NCBI GenBank assembly: GCA_035519675.1
Contig: DATIWB010000099.1
Coordinates: 62,001-126,000, forward strand
DNA from: RPRB01 sp035519675
GTDB taxonomy: Bacteria; Myxococcota; Myxococcia; Myxococcales; Myxococcaceae
Length of the DNA stretch: 64,000 nt
Direction: 5' to 3'
Shown: piece by piece, positions 52,022 through 60,776 of the stretch
How the letters are laid out: every line of letters starts with the position of its first letter
Numbering within the stretch: position 1 is the stretch's first letter
Program-made: the position numbers and the translations under genes
The notes under the pieces: model-generated
What the model was told of the DNA's origin: nothing
Seen by the model: the letters and a program-made list of their open reading frames with translations, nothing else
Database searches by the model: none

Positions 52022-52635
52022 CGCTCCTCCGCCGCGCGCACCGCGGCCACGAAGGCCCGGACCCGGGCCACGTCCTTCATTCCTGGGCTCGACTCCACTC
52101 CCGAGGCCACGTCCACTCCGCCCGGCGAGGCGCGGCGCACCGCCTCGGCGACGTTGTCCGCCGTCAGCCCGCCCGCGAGCCAGAAGGGCAGGCCGAATCG
52201 CCGGGCGCCCCGGGCGAGTGACCAGTCGAAGCTCTGGCCCGAGCCGCCGAACCCGTCGACCTTCGCATCCAGCAGCAGCTCGGCCGCGCGCTCCGACACC
52301 GACTCGGGCAGCGAGGAGCCGATGCGGAGCACCTGCCACAGGGGCGCGCCGACGTCGGCATAGTCCGCAGGCTCCTCGTCCCCGTGCAGCTGGACCGCGC
52401 CGAGGCCGAGGGCGCGCACCGCGGCGCGCACCTGCTCGGGGGGCGCACGGACGAAGACCCCCACCCGGAGCACGCCAGGCGGCACCCACGGGGCGATCTC
52501 CGCGGCGCGGCCGAGGGGGACGTGCCGCTTGCTTCCCGGCCAGAGGTTGAACCCCACCGCGTCCGCGCCGGCATCGACCGCGGCCAGCGCATCCTCGAGC
52601 CGGGTGATGCCGCAGATCTTCACCCGCGTCCTCAC
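52018..52635 (-). CDS. trpF: Phosphoribosylanthranilate isomerase
   Basis: Amadori isomerisation of N-(5-phosphoribosyl)anthranilate to CdRP. The 205-residue barrel shows the catalytic Cys in VKICGITRLEDAL, GFNLWPGSKRHV, VQLHGDEEP, the catalytic Asp in VDGFGGSGQSFDWSL, LAGGLTADNV and DVASGVESSPGMKD. It is a separate gene rather than fused to trpC as in enterics. GTG start overlapping the trpC stop. Confidence 0.95.
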
Positions 52636-53453
52636 CTCGCCTCCACCAGCGCCCGCACCGCCGCCACCGGATCCGCCGCCCGCATCACGCTCTCGCCCAC
52701 CAGCACCGCACCGGCGCCGGCGGCGGCGAGGCGCCGGACGTCTCCGGGGCCGCGGACTCCACTCTCCGCCACCAGGAGCCGACCGGGGCGGGCGACCGCC
52801 GGGGCGAGCCGCTCGAAGCGCCCGTCGTCGACCTCGAGCGTCTCCAGATCTCGTGCGTTCACCCCCACCAGGGTCGCGCCCAGCGACTCCGGCAGGTCGA
52901 GCTCGAACGGGTGGACCACCTCGAGAAGCACGTCGAGCCCCAGCGCGCGGGCCGTGGTCCAGAGCTCGCCCAGGCGCGCCGGCTCGAGCGCGCCGGCGAT
53001 GAGGAGGACCGCGTCGGCGCCGGAATCGACTGCCTCGGCGAGCATGTGCGGCTCGACCACGAAGTCCTTCCGCAGCAGCGGGACGGCGACCGCCGCCCGG
53101 ACCGCACGGAGGTCGTCCAGGGCGCCACCGAACCGGCGCCCCTCGGTGAGGACGCTCACGCACCGTGCGCCGCCGTCGACGTAGGCCCGCGCCTGTGCCG
53201 GTGCGTCGACGGCACGGATGGTGCCCGCGGAGGGAGAGGCGCGCTTCACCTCGCAGATGAGCGGGAACCCCGGGCCGACCCGGAGCGCGGCCTCGAACCG
53301 GGGGGCCGGACGCGGCCGGCTCGCCACCTCGGCCAGCAGGCGCGGGCGCTCGCGCCTCCGTGCGGCGCAGTCCTCGCGGGCGAAAGCCACCAGATCGGCC
53401 AGCACGCCGCGGGGTGGCCGCCAGGCGCGCGCGGAGGCGCCCCGGGAGCTCAC
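52632..53453 (-). CDS. trpC: Indole-3-glycerol phosphate synthase
   Basis: Decarboxylating ring closure of CdRP to indole-3-glycerol phosphate. The 273 residues include ICEVKRASPSAGTI with the catalytic Lys, CVSVLTEGRRFGG, PLLRKDFVVEPHM, VGVNARDLETLEVD and VAESGVRGPGDVRRL. GTG start overlapping the trpD stop; the N-terminal ~30 residues are Arg-rich. The start is set by this overlap, since upstream in-frame codons lie in the trpD coding region. Confidence 0.95.
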   Translation of the reverse strand: MSSRGASARAWRPPRGVLADLVAFAREDCAARRRERPRLLAEVASRPRPAPRFEAALRVGPGFPLICEVKRASPSAGTIRAVDAPAQARAYVDGGARCVSVLTEGRRFGGALDDLRAVRAAVAVPLLRKDFVVEPHMLAEAVDSGADAVLLIAGALEPARLGELWTTARALGLDVLLEVVHPFELDLPESLGATLVGVNARDLETLEVDDGRFERLAPAVARPGRLLVAESGVRGPGDVRRLAAAGAGAVLVGESVMRAADPVAAVRALVEAR

Positions 53454-54472
53454 GCCGTCACGCCCGCCCGGGTCAGGGCCACCAGGCGCTCCAGCCGGGT
53501 GCGTGCCGCCCCGGAGTCGATGCTCTCTGCGGCCCGGAGCACGCCCTCGGCCAGCGTCTCCGCCGCATCCGCGACCCACAGCGCCGCCCCGGCGTTCAGC
53601 AGCACCGCGTCGCGCAGCGGCCCGTCGCCTCCGTCGAGCAGCCCGGCGAGGAGCCGCGCGTTGTCCTCGGGCGTGCCACCCCGGATGGCGCCGCCGGCGA
53701 CCGGTCTCAGCCCACCGTCCTCCGGACGGAGCGTGACCTCGCGCACCTGCCCGGCCTCGACCCAGGCGGCGCGGGTGGGTCCGCTGGGGGAGATCTCGTC
53801 GAGGCCTTCGAGCCCATGGACGACCAGCGCCCGCTCCGTCCCGAGCCGGGCCAGGGTCTCGGCCACCACCGGGACGAGGTGTGCCGCATACACCCCGAGG
53901 AGCTGGCGGGGGGCACGCGCCGGGTTGGCGAGCGGGCCGAGGAGGTTGAAGACGCTGCGCACGCCCACCTCGCGCCGCACCGGCCCGACGTGCCGCATCG
54001 CCCCGTGCAGCGCCGGCGCGTAGAGGAAGCCGATCCGGACCTCGGCCAGGCAGCGCTCGACGACCTCCACCGGTGCATCCACCTGGACGCCACAGGCGGT
54101 CAGGAGGTCGGCGCTCCCGCTCTGGGAGGAGACGCTGCGGTTGCCGTGCTTGGCGACGGTGACGCCCGCGCCGGCCACGACCAGCGCGGCGGCAGTCGAG
54201 ATGTTGAAGGTGCCGGCGCCATCGCCGCCGGTTCCACAGGTATCGAGGACCACTCGCCCCGGCGGGAGTCGCACCGGCGTGGCCCGGCGCCGCATCACGG
54301 TGGCCGCGGCGGCGATCTCCGCCGGCGTCTCCCCCTTCATCCGGAAGGCGACCAGGAAAGCGCCCATCTGCGCCGGGGTGGCCTCGCCCCGGAAGATGGT
54401 CTCGAAGGCGGCCTCGACCTCGTCCGGCGTGAGGTCCACCCGGTCCACCAGCTTCTGGAGCAGGGCCTTCAT
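53450..54472 (-). CDS. trpD: Anthranilate phosphoribosyltransferase
   Basis: Transfers phosphoribose from PRPP to anthranilate. The 340 residues have DTCGTGGDGAGTFNIST, the PRPP loop, then VAKHGNRSVSSQSGSADLL with the KHGNR motif, GFLYAPALHGAMRHVGPVRRE, and FNLLGPLANPA. The N-terminal helical domain begins MKALLQKLVDRVDLTPDEVE. It is not fused to trpG, which precedes it with an ATGA overlap. Confidence 0.96.
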   Translation of the reverse strand: MKALLQKLVDRVDLTPDEVEAAFETIFRGEATPAQMGAFLVAFRMKGETPAEIAAAATVMRRRATPVRLPPGRVVLDTCGTGGDGAGTFNISTAAALVVAGAGVTVAKHGNRSVSSQSGSADLLTACGVQVDAPVEVVERCLAEVRIGFLYAPALHGAMRHVGPVRREVGVRSVFNLLGPLANPARAPRQLLGVYAAHLVPVVAETLARLGTERALVVHGLEGLDEISPSGPTRAAWVEAGQVREVTLRPEDGGLRPVAGGAIRGGTPEDNARLLAGLLDGGDGPLRDAVLLNAGAALWVADAAETLAEGVLRAAESIDSGAARTRLERLVALTRAGVTA

Positions 54473-55047
54473 GGACCGACCCGCCCCTCGAGGAAGTTGC
54501 GGAGCAGCAGCGGACCGTCCGGGGTGAGCACGCTCTCCGGATGGAACTGCACGCCGACCGTGGGATGGGTGCGGTGGCGGAGCGCCATCACCTCGCCGTC
54601 GTCGGCGGAGACCGCGGTGACCTCGAGCACCTCCGGCAAGGTGCTCCGCTCGACCACCAGCGAGTGGTAACGACCGACGGACAGCGGCCGGGGCAGCCCG
54701 GCGAAGAGCCCCGTGCCTTGGTGCGACACGGGCGAGGTCTTCCCGTGCATCACCCGCCCCGCGCGCCGCACCACGCCGCCGAAGGCCGCGCCGATGGACT
54801 GGTGGCCGAGGCAGACCCCGAGGATGGGCACCGAGCCGCTCAGCGCCCGGATGAGCGGGACCGAGATGCCGGCCTCGACCGGGGTGCAGGGCCCGGGGCT
54901 GAGGACGATCGCCTCCGGGGTCAGCGCCCGGACGTCGTCGACGGAGAGCTCGTCGTTCCGGTGTACCTCCACCTGGGCGCCCAGCGACTGGAAGGCCTGG
55001 ACCAGGTTGAAGGTGAAGGAGTCGTAGTTGTCGACGACGAGGATCAC
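54469..55047 (-). CDS. trpG: Anthranilate synthase glutamine amidotransferase subunit
   Basis: Class I glutamine amidotransferase (192 residues) that supplies ammonia to TrpE. The nucleophile is in GVCLGHQSIG; the catalytic His/Glu pair is in QFHPESVLTPDG. LVVDNYDSFTFNLVQAF is the usual N-terminus. ATGA overlap with trpE upstream and trpD downstream. It may also serve PabA function if no separate pabA exists; that cannot be judged here. Confidence 0.95.
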   Translation of the reverse strand: MILVVDNYDSFTFNLVQAFQSLGAQVEVHRNDELSVDDVRALTPEAIVLSPGPCTPVEAGISVPLIRALSGSVPILGVCLGHQSIGAAFGGVVRRAGRVMHGKTSPVSHQGTGLFAGLPRPLSVGRYHSLVVERSTLPEVLEVTAVSADDGEVMALRHRTHPTVGVQFHPESVLTPDGPLLLRNFLEGRVGP

Positions 55048-56519
55048 TGGCCTGCCTCGTCTCCGGCGATGGCCACCAGGGCAGCGCGGAGCTTGTGCGC
55101 CGTCTCCTGGTACTCGGCCTGGGGGACGCTGTCGTGCACGATGCCCGCGCCGGCCTGGAACCGGAGCCGCCGTCCGCTGAGCGCCACGCTACGGATGATG
55201 ATCGCCAGATCCATGTCGCCGTCGAACCCGACGTAGCCCGCCGCTCCGGCGTAGGGCCCGCGGGAGACCGGCTCCAGCTCGTCGATGATCTCCAGCGCCC
55301 GCACCTTGGGCGCCCCGCTGACGGTTCCGGCCGGGAAGGCCGCGGAGACGACGTCCCAGGCGTCGAGCCCCGGGTCGAGCGTGCCCGAGACTTGGCTGAC
55401 GATGTGCATCACGTGGCTGTAACGCTCGATGACCTCGCGCTCCTCGACCTTCACCGTGCCGGGGCGGCTGACCCGGCCCACGTCGTTCCGGCCGAGGTCC
55501 ACGAGCATCACGTGCTCGGCTCGCTCCTTGGGGTCGGCCTTCAGCTCCGCCTCGAGCGCCGCGTCCTCCCCGGGCGTGGCCCCGCGCTGCCGGGTGCCGG
55601 CGATGGGCCGCACCGTCACCGTGTCGCCGGAAAGGCGGACCAGCAGCTCGGGCGAGGCGCCGGCCAGCGCCCGGTCGCCGAAGCGGAGGAAGAACAGGTA
55701 CGGGGTGGGGGAGACCCGGCGGAGCGCCCGGTAGAGGTCGAACGGGTCGCCCTCGTAGTCGGCCGAGAGCCGCCGCGACAGCACCACCTGGTAGCAGTCG
55801 CCAGCGGCGATGTACTCGCGGGCCCGGGCCACCGCGGCCTCGAAGCCAGGCCGCTCCCAGCCGTCCTCGAGCCCGCCGAGCCGTGGCGCCGGCCCCGCCT
55901 GCGGCAGCGGGCGTTGCAGGGCCTCGGCGAGCGCGTCCGCCCGCTGCATCGCTGCCCGGTACGCAGCCTCGATGCTCCCGTGCATGGGCAGATGGACCGA
56001 TGCCCAGATGCGGAGTCGGTGGCTCAGGTTGTCGAACACGGCGCAGCGGTCGACCAGCATCCACTCGCCGTCCGGGAAATCCGGGTCGGGCCCGTGTCGC
56101 TGGGGGACGCGGGGCTCGAACCAGCGCACCGCGCCGTGGCCGAGGTAGCCCACCAGCCCCCCCACGAAGGGCGGGGCGCCGTCGGGCCGGGCGAACTCGA
56201 ACGGCTCCAGGAGCTCACGAAGGGCGTCCAGCGGCGGCAGCTGGTCGTCGAAGGTGCGGGACCCGGCCTGCTCGATCACCACCCCATCCGGCCCCTGGCG
56301 CACCAGGGCGATGGGCTCGTCCCCGAGGAAGGAGTACCGGCCCCAGCGCTCGCCGCCCTGCACCGACTCGAGCAGGAAGGCGTGCGATGGGGTGGGCAGC
56401 TTCAGGAAGGCGCTGACCGGCGTCTCGGTGTCCCCGGGAAGCTCGCGCCACACCGGCACGAGGTTCCCGCGGGCGGCGAGTCGCTCGAAGCTGGCCAGGC
56501 TCATCCGGGTGTCACGCAT
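55044..56519 (-). CDS. trpE: Anthranilate synthase component I
   Basis: Chorismate-binding subunit that makes anthranilate with TrpG-derived ammonia. The 491 residues carry the feedback-inhibition element LLES (AFLLESVQGGERWGRYSF), so tryptophan inhibition is expected. The chorismate-binding half has GDCYQVVLSRRL, PIAGTRQRGATPGED, LVDLGRNDVGRVS, and FPAGTVSGAPKVRA. ATG 56519 is preferred to an ATG five codons in, because a TAGGGT box lies 9 nt before it. It is the first gene of the seven-gene trp operon; no leader peptide with Trp codons was seen just upstream. Confidence 0.95.
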   Translation of the reverse strand: MRDTRMSLASFERLAARGNLVPVWRELPGDTETPVSAFLKLPTPSHAFLLESVQGGERWGRYSFLGDEPIALVRQGPDGVVIEQAGSRTFDDQLPPLDALRELLEPFEFARPDGAPPFVGGLVGYLGHGAVRWFEPRVPQRHGPDPDFPDGEWMLVDRCAVFDNLSHRLRIWASVHLPMHGSIEAAYRAAMQRADALAEALQRPLPQAGPAPRLGGLEDGWERPGFEAAVARAREYIAAGDCYQVVLSRRLSADYEGDPFDLYRALRRVSPTPYLFFLRFGDRALAGASPELLVRLSGDTVTVRPIAGTRQRGATPGEDAALEAELKADPKERAEHVMLVDLGRNDVGRVSRPGTVKVEEREVIERYSHVMHIVSQVSGTLDPGLDAWDVVSAAFPAGTVSGAPKVRALEIIDELEPVSRGPYAGAAGYVGFDGDMDLAIIIRSVALSGRRLRFQAGAGIVHDSVPQAEYQETAHKLRAALVAIAGDEAGQ

Positions 56520-56688
56520 CGGCGCAGGACCCTAGCGCACTGGTGGGGAAGGGCGGTTGCGGCGCGGCCCCGGTGGAACGGCGGCGGTCGGTGGTGGTGG
56601 CCAGCAGCAGCTCCGGGAGGGCCTGCGCGACCCCGCGGCGCTCCGGGGACGCGCGGATCCGGGGCGGCGCCCAGGTGTGGGCGCGGTT

Positions 56689-56729
56689 CGGTTTCGCATC
56701 AGGCCTGTGGGTAACCTTTTGGAGCGGTC
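56689..56729 (+). repeat. Direct repeat copy A
   Basis: 41 bp starting CGGTTTCGCA. It matches copy B at 32 of 41 positions by hand count, including the GTGGG and CCT cores and the GGTC end. Confidence 0.5.
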
Positions 56730-56750
56730 CGGCCGGGGCAGGTGTCGCGG

Positions 56751-56811
56751 CTGTTTCCGAGCGTTCCATCCGGTTTCGCAGCCCGCCGGTGGGAAGCCTG
56801 CTGGAACGGTC
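56751..56811 (+). repeat. Repeat copy B (direct with A, inverted with C)
   Basis: 61 bp. The first 30 (56751-56780) are an inverted match to copy C at 28 of 30 positions; the last 41 (56771-56811) are the direct match to copy A. It thus links the two repeat relationships. Confidence 0.6.
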
Positions 56812-56908
56812 ATCCCGCGGAGGTCGGGCTCGACTCGCCGCCGCGGCACCCGATGGGCTGCGCCGGGCGGTTTCCAGTGGACGGACCGATGGATCCTGGA
56901 AGGCTCTT

Positions 56909-56938
56909 TGCGAAACCGAATGGAACGCCCGGAAACAG
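56909..56938 (-). repeat. Inverted repeat copy C
   Basis: 30 bp whose reverse complement matches 56751-56780 with two mismatches; 128 bp separate the arms. As RNA, B and C could form a long stem. Confidence 0.6.
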
Positions 56939-57028
56939 GCACGGACCCCTCCAGGCCTCGAGCGCGACGAAATGCTTCGCGGACGGCGGATGGGAAACCC
57001 CGACGGCATCGTCCAGGGGCCTGCCACC

Positions 57029-57340
57029 TCAGCTCCGCTCGAGCTCCTCGATCGACTTCCTCGGGTCCAGCCAGGTCTCGAACTTGTGGGTCAGGTACTT
57101 CTTCGCCTGGCCCCGGAGCAGCATCCCCGGGTCCGTCGCTTCGCCGCCCACGGTCTTGTCGGTGACCCGCAGCGTCGCATCCAGGTGGATGCCCATCACC
57201 CTTCCGTGGAGCGTCGCCTCGTCCCCGGCCCAGGTGGACTGGATGCCGTGCTTGGCCCAGTGCGCGGTGAGGCGCTCGATCCGCTTCTTCGCCTCGGCGA
57301 GGGACAGGCTGTGCGCCACGTGGAAGTCGATCTTGCCCAT
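57029..57340 (-). CDS. Polyhydroxyalkanoate-system (PHA_gran_rgn) protein
   Basis: A 103-residue protein of the polyhydroxyalkanoic-acid-system family, small proteins linked to PHA granules. Typical features are the start KIDFHVAHSLSLAEAKKRIE, a central beta section (ATLHGRVMGIHLDATLRVTD) and a C-terminal helix (LLRGQAKKYLTHKFETWL). There is no phasin or synthase gene in the window, so a link to granules is from family knowledge only. It lies 6 bp after the photolyase gene in the same direction and is likely cotranscribed. Confidence 0.82.
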   Translation of the reverse strand: MGKIDFHVAHSLSLAEAKKRIERLTAHWAKHGIQSTWAGDEATLHGRVMGIHLDATLRVTDKTVGGEATDPGMLLRGQAKKYLTHKFETWLDPRKSIEELERS

Positions 57341-57346
57341 CGTCGT

Positions 57347-58834
57347 TCAGACTCCTTCCGAGCCACCGGGGGGTGCGGGCTTCCGCCGCCTTGGGAGCTT
57401 CACCCGGGCAGCGTCCGGGCCACCGTAGCGGGCCAGGTAGGGCCCGAGGTCGACTTTCTCCGCGGTCCGGAGCGAGCTCATCGGCCGAACCTTGCCGAGG
57501 ACCGGCCGTTCCTGGAAGGGCCGGTCGTGCAGCCCGAGCACCCACATGAAGTTGGCCACGCTGACCGCGTCGCGTCCGTCGAGCGCGTAACGGTCGTTGA
57601 GGTGCGCGAGCCGTCCGAGCGCCTCGTCCGGTGACGGGCTCCATTCGAGAATCTTCTTCCCCCAGAGCATCCGGAGGTAGCCGTGGATGCGCCCCTCCTC
57701 GCGCAGCTCGCGCTGGGCGGCGTTCCACAGCGGGTCGGCGGTCTCCCCCCGGTCCAGCTGCTGGAGGGTGTAGGTGTGCTCGCGTCGGTCGGTCGCGTGG
57801 GCGGCCAGCGTCTGCTGCGCCCAGCGGGGCAGGGAGCCGAGGCTCAGCTGGGCGTGGACGGGGGTGTGGAGGCAGTAGTTGAAGCCGAGCTCGCGGCGCA
57901 CCAGCAGCTCCTCGAGGAACGACCGGACGCCGGGCTGCTCCGGCCCGTGCGCCTCGATGCACGCCCGGGCCACCTCGCCGGCGAAGAGCAGGCCCCAGTG
58001 GAGGGCAGGGGAAACGCCCGACTGGCCACGCTGCCCCGGCCGGTTGCGGGCCTCGTCGAACCGGGGAAGCTGGTGGTGAACGAAGCTCCGCAGCGACTCG
58101 AGCGCGGCGGTCCGCCCGCCGGGACGGCCCTTCACCGGAGGCACCGAGTGGTCGATGTCGAAGGTGTCGAGGTGCGCCAGCAGCCGCCCGGGGGTCCGCT
58201 CCGGGGTGAAGCCCAGGTCCACCTGCTCGGCCGCCCCGGCGTGGGCGGGGTCGGGCCCGTCCGGGAGCTTCCCCAGGTACTCGGGCCAGAGCTTCCGGAG
58301 CTTGGGCCGCAGCGCGTACGCCCCCACCTGTTTCTCCCCGATGCGCTGCATGGGGACGACGCAGGCGGCGTCCACCGCCACCAGCGGAACGCCCAGCGCC
58401 TTCGCCGCTCCGCGGAGGTGGCCGGGGACGATGAAGGAGGGGACCCAGTCGGAGACGACGGCCGCGGCGCGCTTCCCCAGCTGCCCCAGTCGCGGGGTGT
58501 GCTGGGCGGTGGTCCGAGGGAGCTCCAGCCAGTACGGCACCCCCTGGGCCCGCATCGCCGAACCCAGCTCCTCCAGCCCCTGGAGGACGAAGGCGTGCAG
58601 CCGGTCGGAGGCATGCGGGTAGTCCGGCCGGAGCGCGTGGTAGCAGACGACCGGGAGCCGGAGCCTGTTCCCGAGGGCGATGGCCGCCTGGAGCGCGTGG
58701 TTGTACGGCACGCGCTGGTTCATCATGCACCAGTAGAGGACGTACTCGCCCCGCGATGGCAGGGGCGCATCGTGGACGACGCGGACCCGGGCGGGGTCGA
58801 CGCCGATCTCCGTCCAGGAGAAGCCGCTGGGCAT
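57347..58834 (-). CDS. phr: Deoxyribodipyrimidine photolyase, class II
   Basis: FAD enzyme that repairs cyclobutane pyrimidine dimers with light. The 495 residues have the class II layout: an N-terminal antenna-type Rossmann domain with VLYWCMMNQRVPYNHAL, then the helical FAD domain with SGVSPALHWGLLFAG, ELGFNYCLH and YLRMLWGKKILEWS, which contains the conserved Trp. The C-terminus is basic (LPRRRKPAPPGG). ATG 58834 is chosen because the conserved region follows and the upstream frame runs through the hemB start on the other strand. Divergent from hemB. Confidence 0.9.
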   Translation of the reverse strand: MPSGFSWTEIGVDPARVRVVHDAPLPSRGEYVLYWCMMNQRVPYNHALQAAIALGNRLRLPVVCYHALRPDYPHASDRLHAFVLQGLEELGSAMRAQGVPYWLELPRTTAQHTPRLGQLGKRAAAVVSDWVPSFIVPGHLRGAAKALGVPLVAVDAACVVPMQRIGEKQVGAYALRPKLRKLWPEYLGKLPDGPDPAHAGAAEQVDLGFTPERTPGRLLAHLDTFDIDHSVPPVKGRPGGRTAALESLRSFVHHQLPRFDEARNRPGQRGQSGVSPALHWGLLFAGEVARACIEAHGPEQPGVRSFLEELLVRRELGFNYCLHTPVHAQLSLGSLPRWAQQTLAAHATDRREHTYTLQQLDRGETADPLWNAAQRELREEGRIHGYLRMLWGKKILEWSPSPDEALGRLAHLNDRYALDGRDAVSVANFMWVLGLHDRPFQERPVLGKVRPMSSLRTAEKVDLGPYLARYGGPDAARVKLPRRRKPAPPGGSEGV

Positions 58835-58889
58835 GGGGCGCCTGTTTAATGCGCGGTGTAGGCTGGCGCGGTAAAACGGAGCAATCAGA
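58835..58889. promoter_or_regulatory. Divergent promoter region phr/hemB
   Basis: 55 bp between the two starts. It contains TTTAAT (58845-58850), TAGGCT (58859-58864) and GTAAAAC (58871-58877), the richest A/T hexamers nearby, suited to -10 elements on both strands. The hemB SD is GGAG at 58878-58881. The exact pairing of -35 and -10 elements is not clear. Confidence 0.4.
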
Positions 58890-59864
58890 ATGGCCTTTCC
58901 CACTCACCGTCCCCGGCGACTGCGCCGCACCGAGGCGCTCCGGCGCATGGTGCGCGAGACCGAGCTCCGCCCGTCCGACTTCATCTACCCGCTCTTCGTG
59001 GTCGAGGGCCGGAACGTCCGGAAGCCGGTGCCCTCCATGCCGGGCATCGACAACCTCTCGGTGGACCTGGCGGTGGAGGAAGCGAGGCGAGCCCGGGCGG
59101 CAGGGGTGCCGAGCGTCATCCTCTTCGGCATCCCCGGCCACAAGGACCCGCGCGGTACCGGGGCCTGGGCGGAGGACGGCATCGTCCAGAAGGCCCTCCG
59201 GGCCCTCAAGGATTCGGTCCCCGAGCTGCAGCTCATCGCCGACGTCTGCCTCTGCGAGTACACCGACCATGGCCACTGCGGGGTCATCCACGGTGGGGAG
59301 GTGGACAACGACCAGAGCCTGCCGCTCCTCGCCCAGATGGCGGTGTCCTGCGCGAAGGCCGGCGCGGACATCGTCGCCCCCTCGGACATGATGGACGGAC
59401 GGGTGGGGGCCATCCGCACCGCGCTCGACGGGGCGGGGCTCGCCCGGACGCCCATCCTCAGCTACGCGGCGAAGTACGCCTCCGGCTTCTACGGGCCCTT
59501 CCGGGAAGCGGCGCAGAGCACGCCCCAGTTCGGCGACCGGCGCGGGTACCAGATGGACCCGGGCAACGTCCGCGAGGCGCTCAAGGAGACCGCGCTCGAC
59601 CTCGAGGAAGGCGCAGATCTGGTCATGGTGAAACCGGCGCTCAGCTACCTGGACGTCATCGCCAGGGTGAAGGAGCGCTTCGACGTCCCGGTCGCGGCGT
59701 ACAACGTGTCGGGGGAGTACGCGATGCTGAAGGCGGCCGCGGCGAACGGATGGATCGACGGGCCCCGGGTGATGATGGAGGTCCTGACGTCGATCAAACG
59801 CGCCGGCGCGGACCTCATCCTCACCTACCACGCGGTGGAAGCCGCCGAGCTGCTGAACTCGTGA
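58890..59864 (+). CDS. hemB: Delta-aminolevulinic acid dehydratase (porphobilinogen synthase)
   Basis: Joins two 5-aminolevulinate molecules into porphobilinogen for heme and corrin synthesis. The 324 residues show YPLFVVEGRNVRKPVPSMPG, the zinc-type cysteine region DVCLCEYTDHGHCG, the first active-site Lys in LSYAAKYASGFYGPFR, and the Schiff-base Lys in LVMVKPALSYLD. SGEYAMLKAAA near the C-terminus is typical. It begins a probable six-gene operon; its stop overlaps the next GTG. Confidence 0.96.
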   Translation: MAFPTHRPRRLRRTEALRRMVRETELRPSDFIYPLFVVEGRNVRKPVPSMPGIDNLSVDLAVEEARRARAAGVPSVILFGIPGHKDPRGTGAWAEDGIVQKALRALKDSVPELQLIADVCLCEYTDHGHCGVIHGGEVDNDQSLPLLAQMAVSCAKAGADIVAPSDMMDGRVGAIRTALDGAGLARTPILSYAAKYASGFYGPFREAAQSTPQFGDRRGYQMDPGNVREALKETALDLEEGADLVMVKPALSYLDVIARVKERFDVPVAAYNVSGEYAMLKAAAANGWIDGPRVMMEVLTSIKRAGADLILTYHAVEAAELLNS

Positions 59865-60196
59865 GCCGCGCGCGGAAGGGCAGGCGCAGGAGCTCCGGGA
59901 AGCCTCCTCCCCGGCGGGCGCTTCACTACAAGGTGGTGGAGCTGTCCACCGTGGACGAGGGCAGCCTCGAGCACACGGTGAACGTCTGGGTTCGGCAGGG
60001 CTGGGCGCTGGAGGGCGTGCAGTTCGCGATGCGCGAATCCTCCAAGCGCCCGGCGATGGCCTTCGTCTTCTTCACCCGCTCCGGCGAGGCGACCGTGGCC
60101 GAGGCGGCGGAGGCGGCCGAGGCGAGGACCGAGGCCCGGGCCCAGGACGCCTGGAGCCGGCTGGCGGCGCTGGCCGCCGAGGGAGACGAGTCATGA
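59861..60196 (+). CDS. DUF4177 protein
   Basis: A 111-residue protein. The N-terminal ~18 residues are strongly basic (SRARKGRRRSSGKPPPRR); the core YKVVELSTVDEGSLEHTVN ... GWALEGVQFAM matches DUF4177, a small alpha/beta domain of unknown role. The last ~35 residues are an Ala/Glu-rich helix. GTG start overlapping the hemB stop; its own stop overlaps the RDD gene's ATG. Confidence 0.75.
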   Translation: MSRARKGRRRSSGKPPPRRALHYKVVELSTVDEGSLEHTVNVWVRQGWALEGVQFAMRESSKRPAMAFVFFTRSGEATVAEAAEAAEARTEARAQDAWSRLAALAAEGDES

Positions 60197-60771
60197 GCCG
60201 GCTGCGAGCGCCCAACCTGAGGGTCGTCCCCGAGGACGGCATCCCCGAGTCGCCCTACCCCCGGTGCTCGCTCCTGCTCCGGGGGATGGCGCGCCTGGCG
60301 GACGTGGGCGTGGCCTGGGTGCTGGCCCTCGCCGCGGGGCGGGCGGGGCTGGTGGTGGCGGTCCTGTACCTGCTGCTCGCCGACGGCATCTTCCGCGGCC
60401 AGAGCGTGGGAAAGCGAATCTTCGGGGTGAAGGCGGTGTTCCTCCCGATGCGGACCGACGCCCGGTTCCGGGACAGCACGCTGCGGAACGCGCCCCTGGC
60501 GTTGATCCTGCTGCTGCGGATGATGCCCGAGCCGCTCGGGCTCCGCGCCGGGCTGGCAGGTGGGGTGGTCATCGCCGGAGTCGAGGCGTGGAAGGCGATC
60601 CGCGACCCGCTCGGACGGCGCCTGGGTGACGTGTGGGCCCAGACCCAGGTGGTGGACGGGAAGGTCGTCTCGGGCTCGCAGGCGCTGGCCCGGGCCCAGG
60701 GCGTGCCGGTGGGACCGGAGCGCTGGATGACCGGCAGCGCCGACCGGTCGGATTGCTCGGGAGGACGCTGA
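60193..60771 (+). CDS. RDD-family membrane protein
   Basis: A 192-residue integral membrane protein with two or three hydrophobic segments and the RDD landmarks: Arg/Asp in RGMARLADVGVAW near the first helix and, after the second, RGQSVGKRIFGVKAV. RDD proteins are small polytopic proteins of mostly unknown transport-related function. The C-terminal ~50 residues are soluble. ATGA overlap with DUF4177; five bp to the next gene. Confidence 0.82.
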   Translation: MSRLRAPNLRVVPEDGIPESPYPRCSLLLRGMARLADVGVAWVLALAAGRAGLVVAVLYLLLADGIFRGQSVGKRIFGVKAVFLPMRTDARFRDSTLRNAPLALILLLRMMPEPLGLRAGLAGGVVIAGVEAWKAIRDPLGRRLGDVWAQTQVVDGKVVSGSQALARAQGVPVGPERWMTGSADRSDCSGGR

Positions 60772-60776
60772 CCACC

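Larger units (their letters stand above)
56520..57028. other. Gene-free repeat region upstream of trpE
   Basis: About 0.5 kb with no credible gene. The open frames crossing it are low-complexity and share no family. Instead it carries a dispersed repeat family (separate entries) built around CGGTTTCGCA. A TAGGGT box for trpE lies at 56534-56529 (minus). The rest holds nothing I can assign. Confidence 0.6.

Noticed and set aside
56520..56760. trp leader peptide or attenuator before trpE
   Set aside because: No short frame with clustered Trp codons and no terminator hairpin with a T-run could be found by eye.
56532..59831. Very long minus-strand open frame (~1100 codons) across the repeat region, photolyase and hemB
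   Set aside because: Arg/Pro/Gly-rich shadow of hemB and the photolyase in other frames; no coherent domain.
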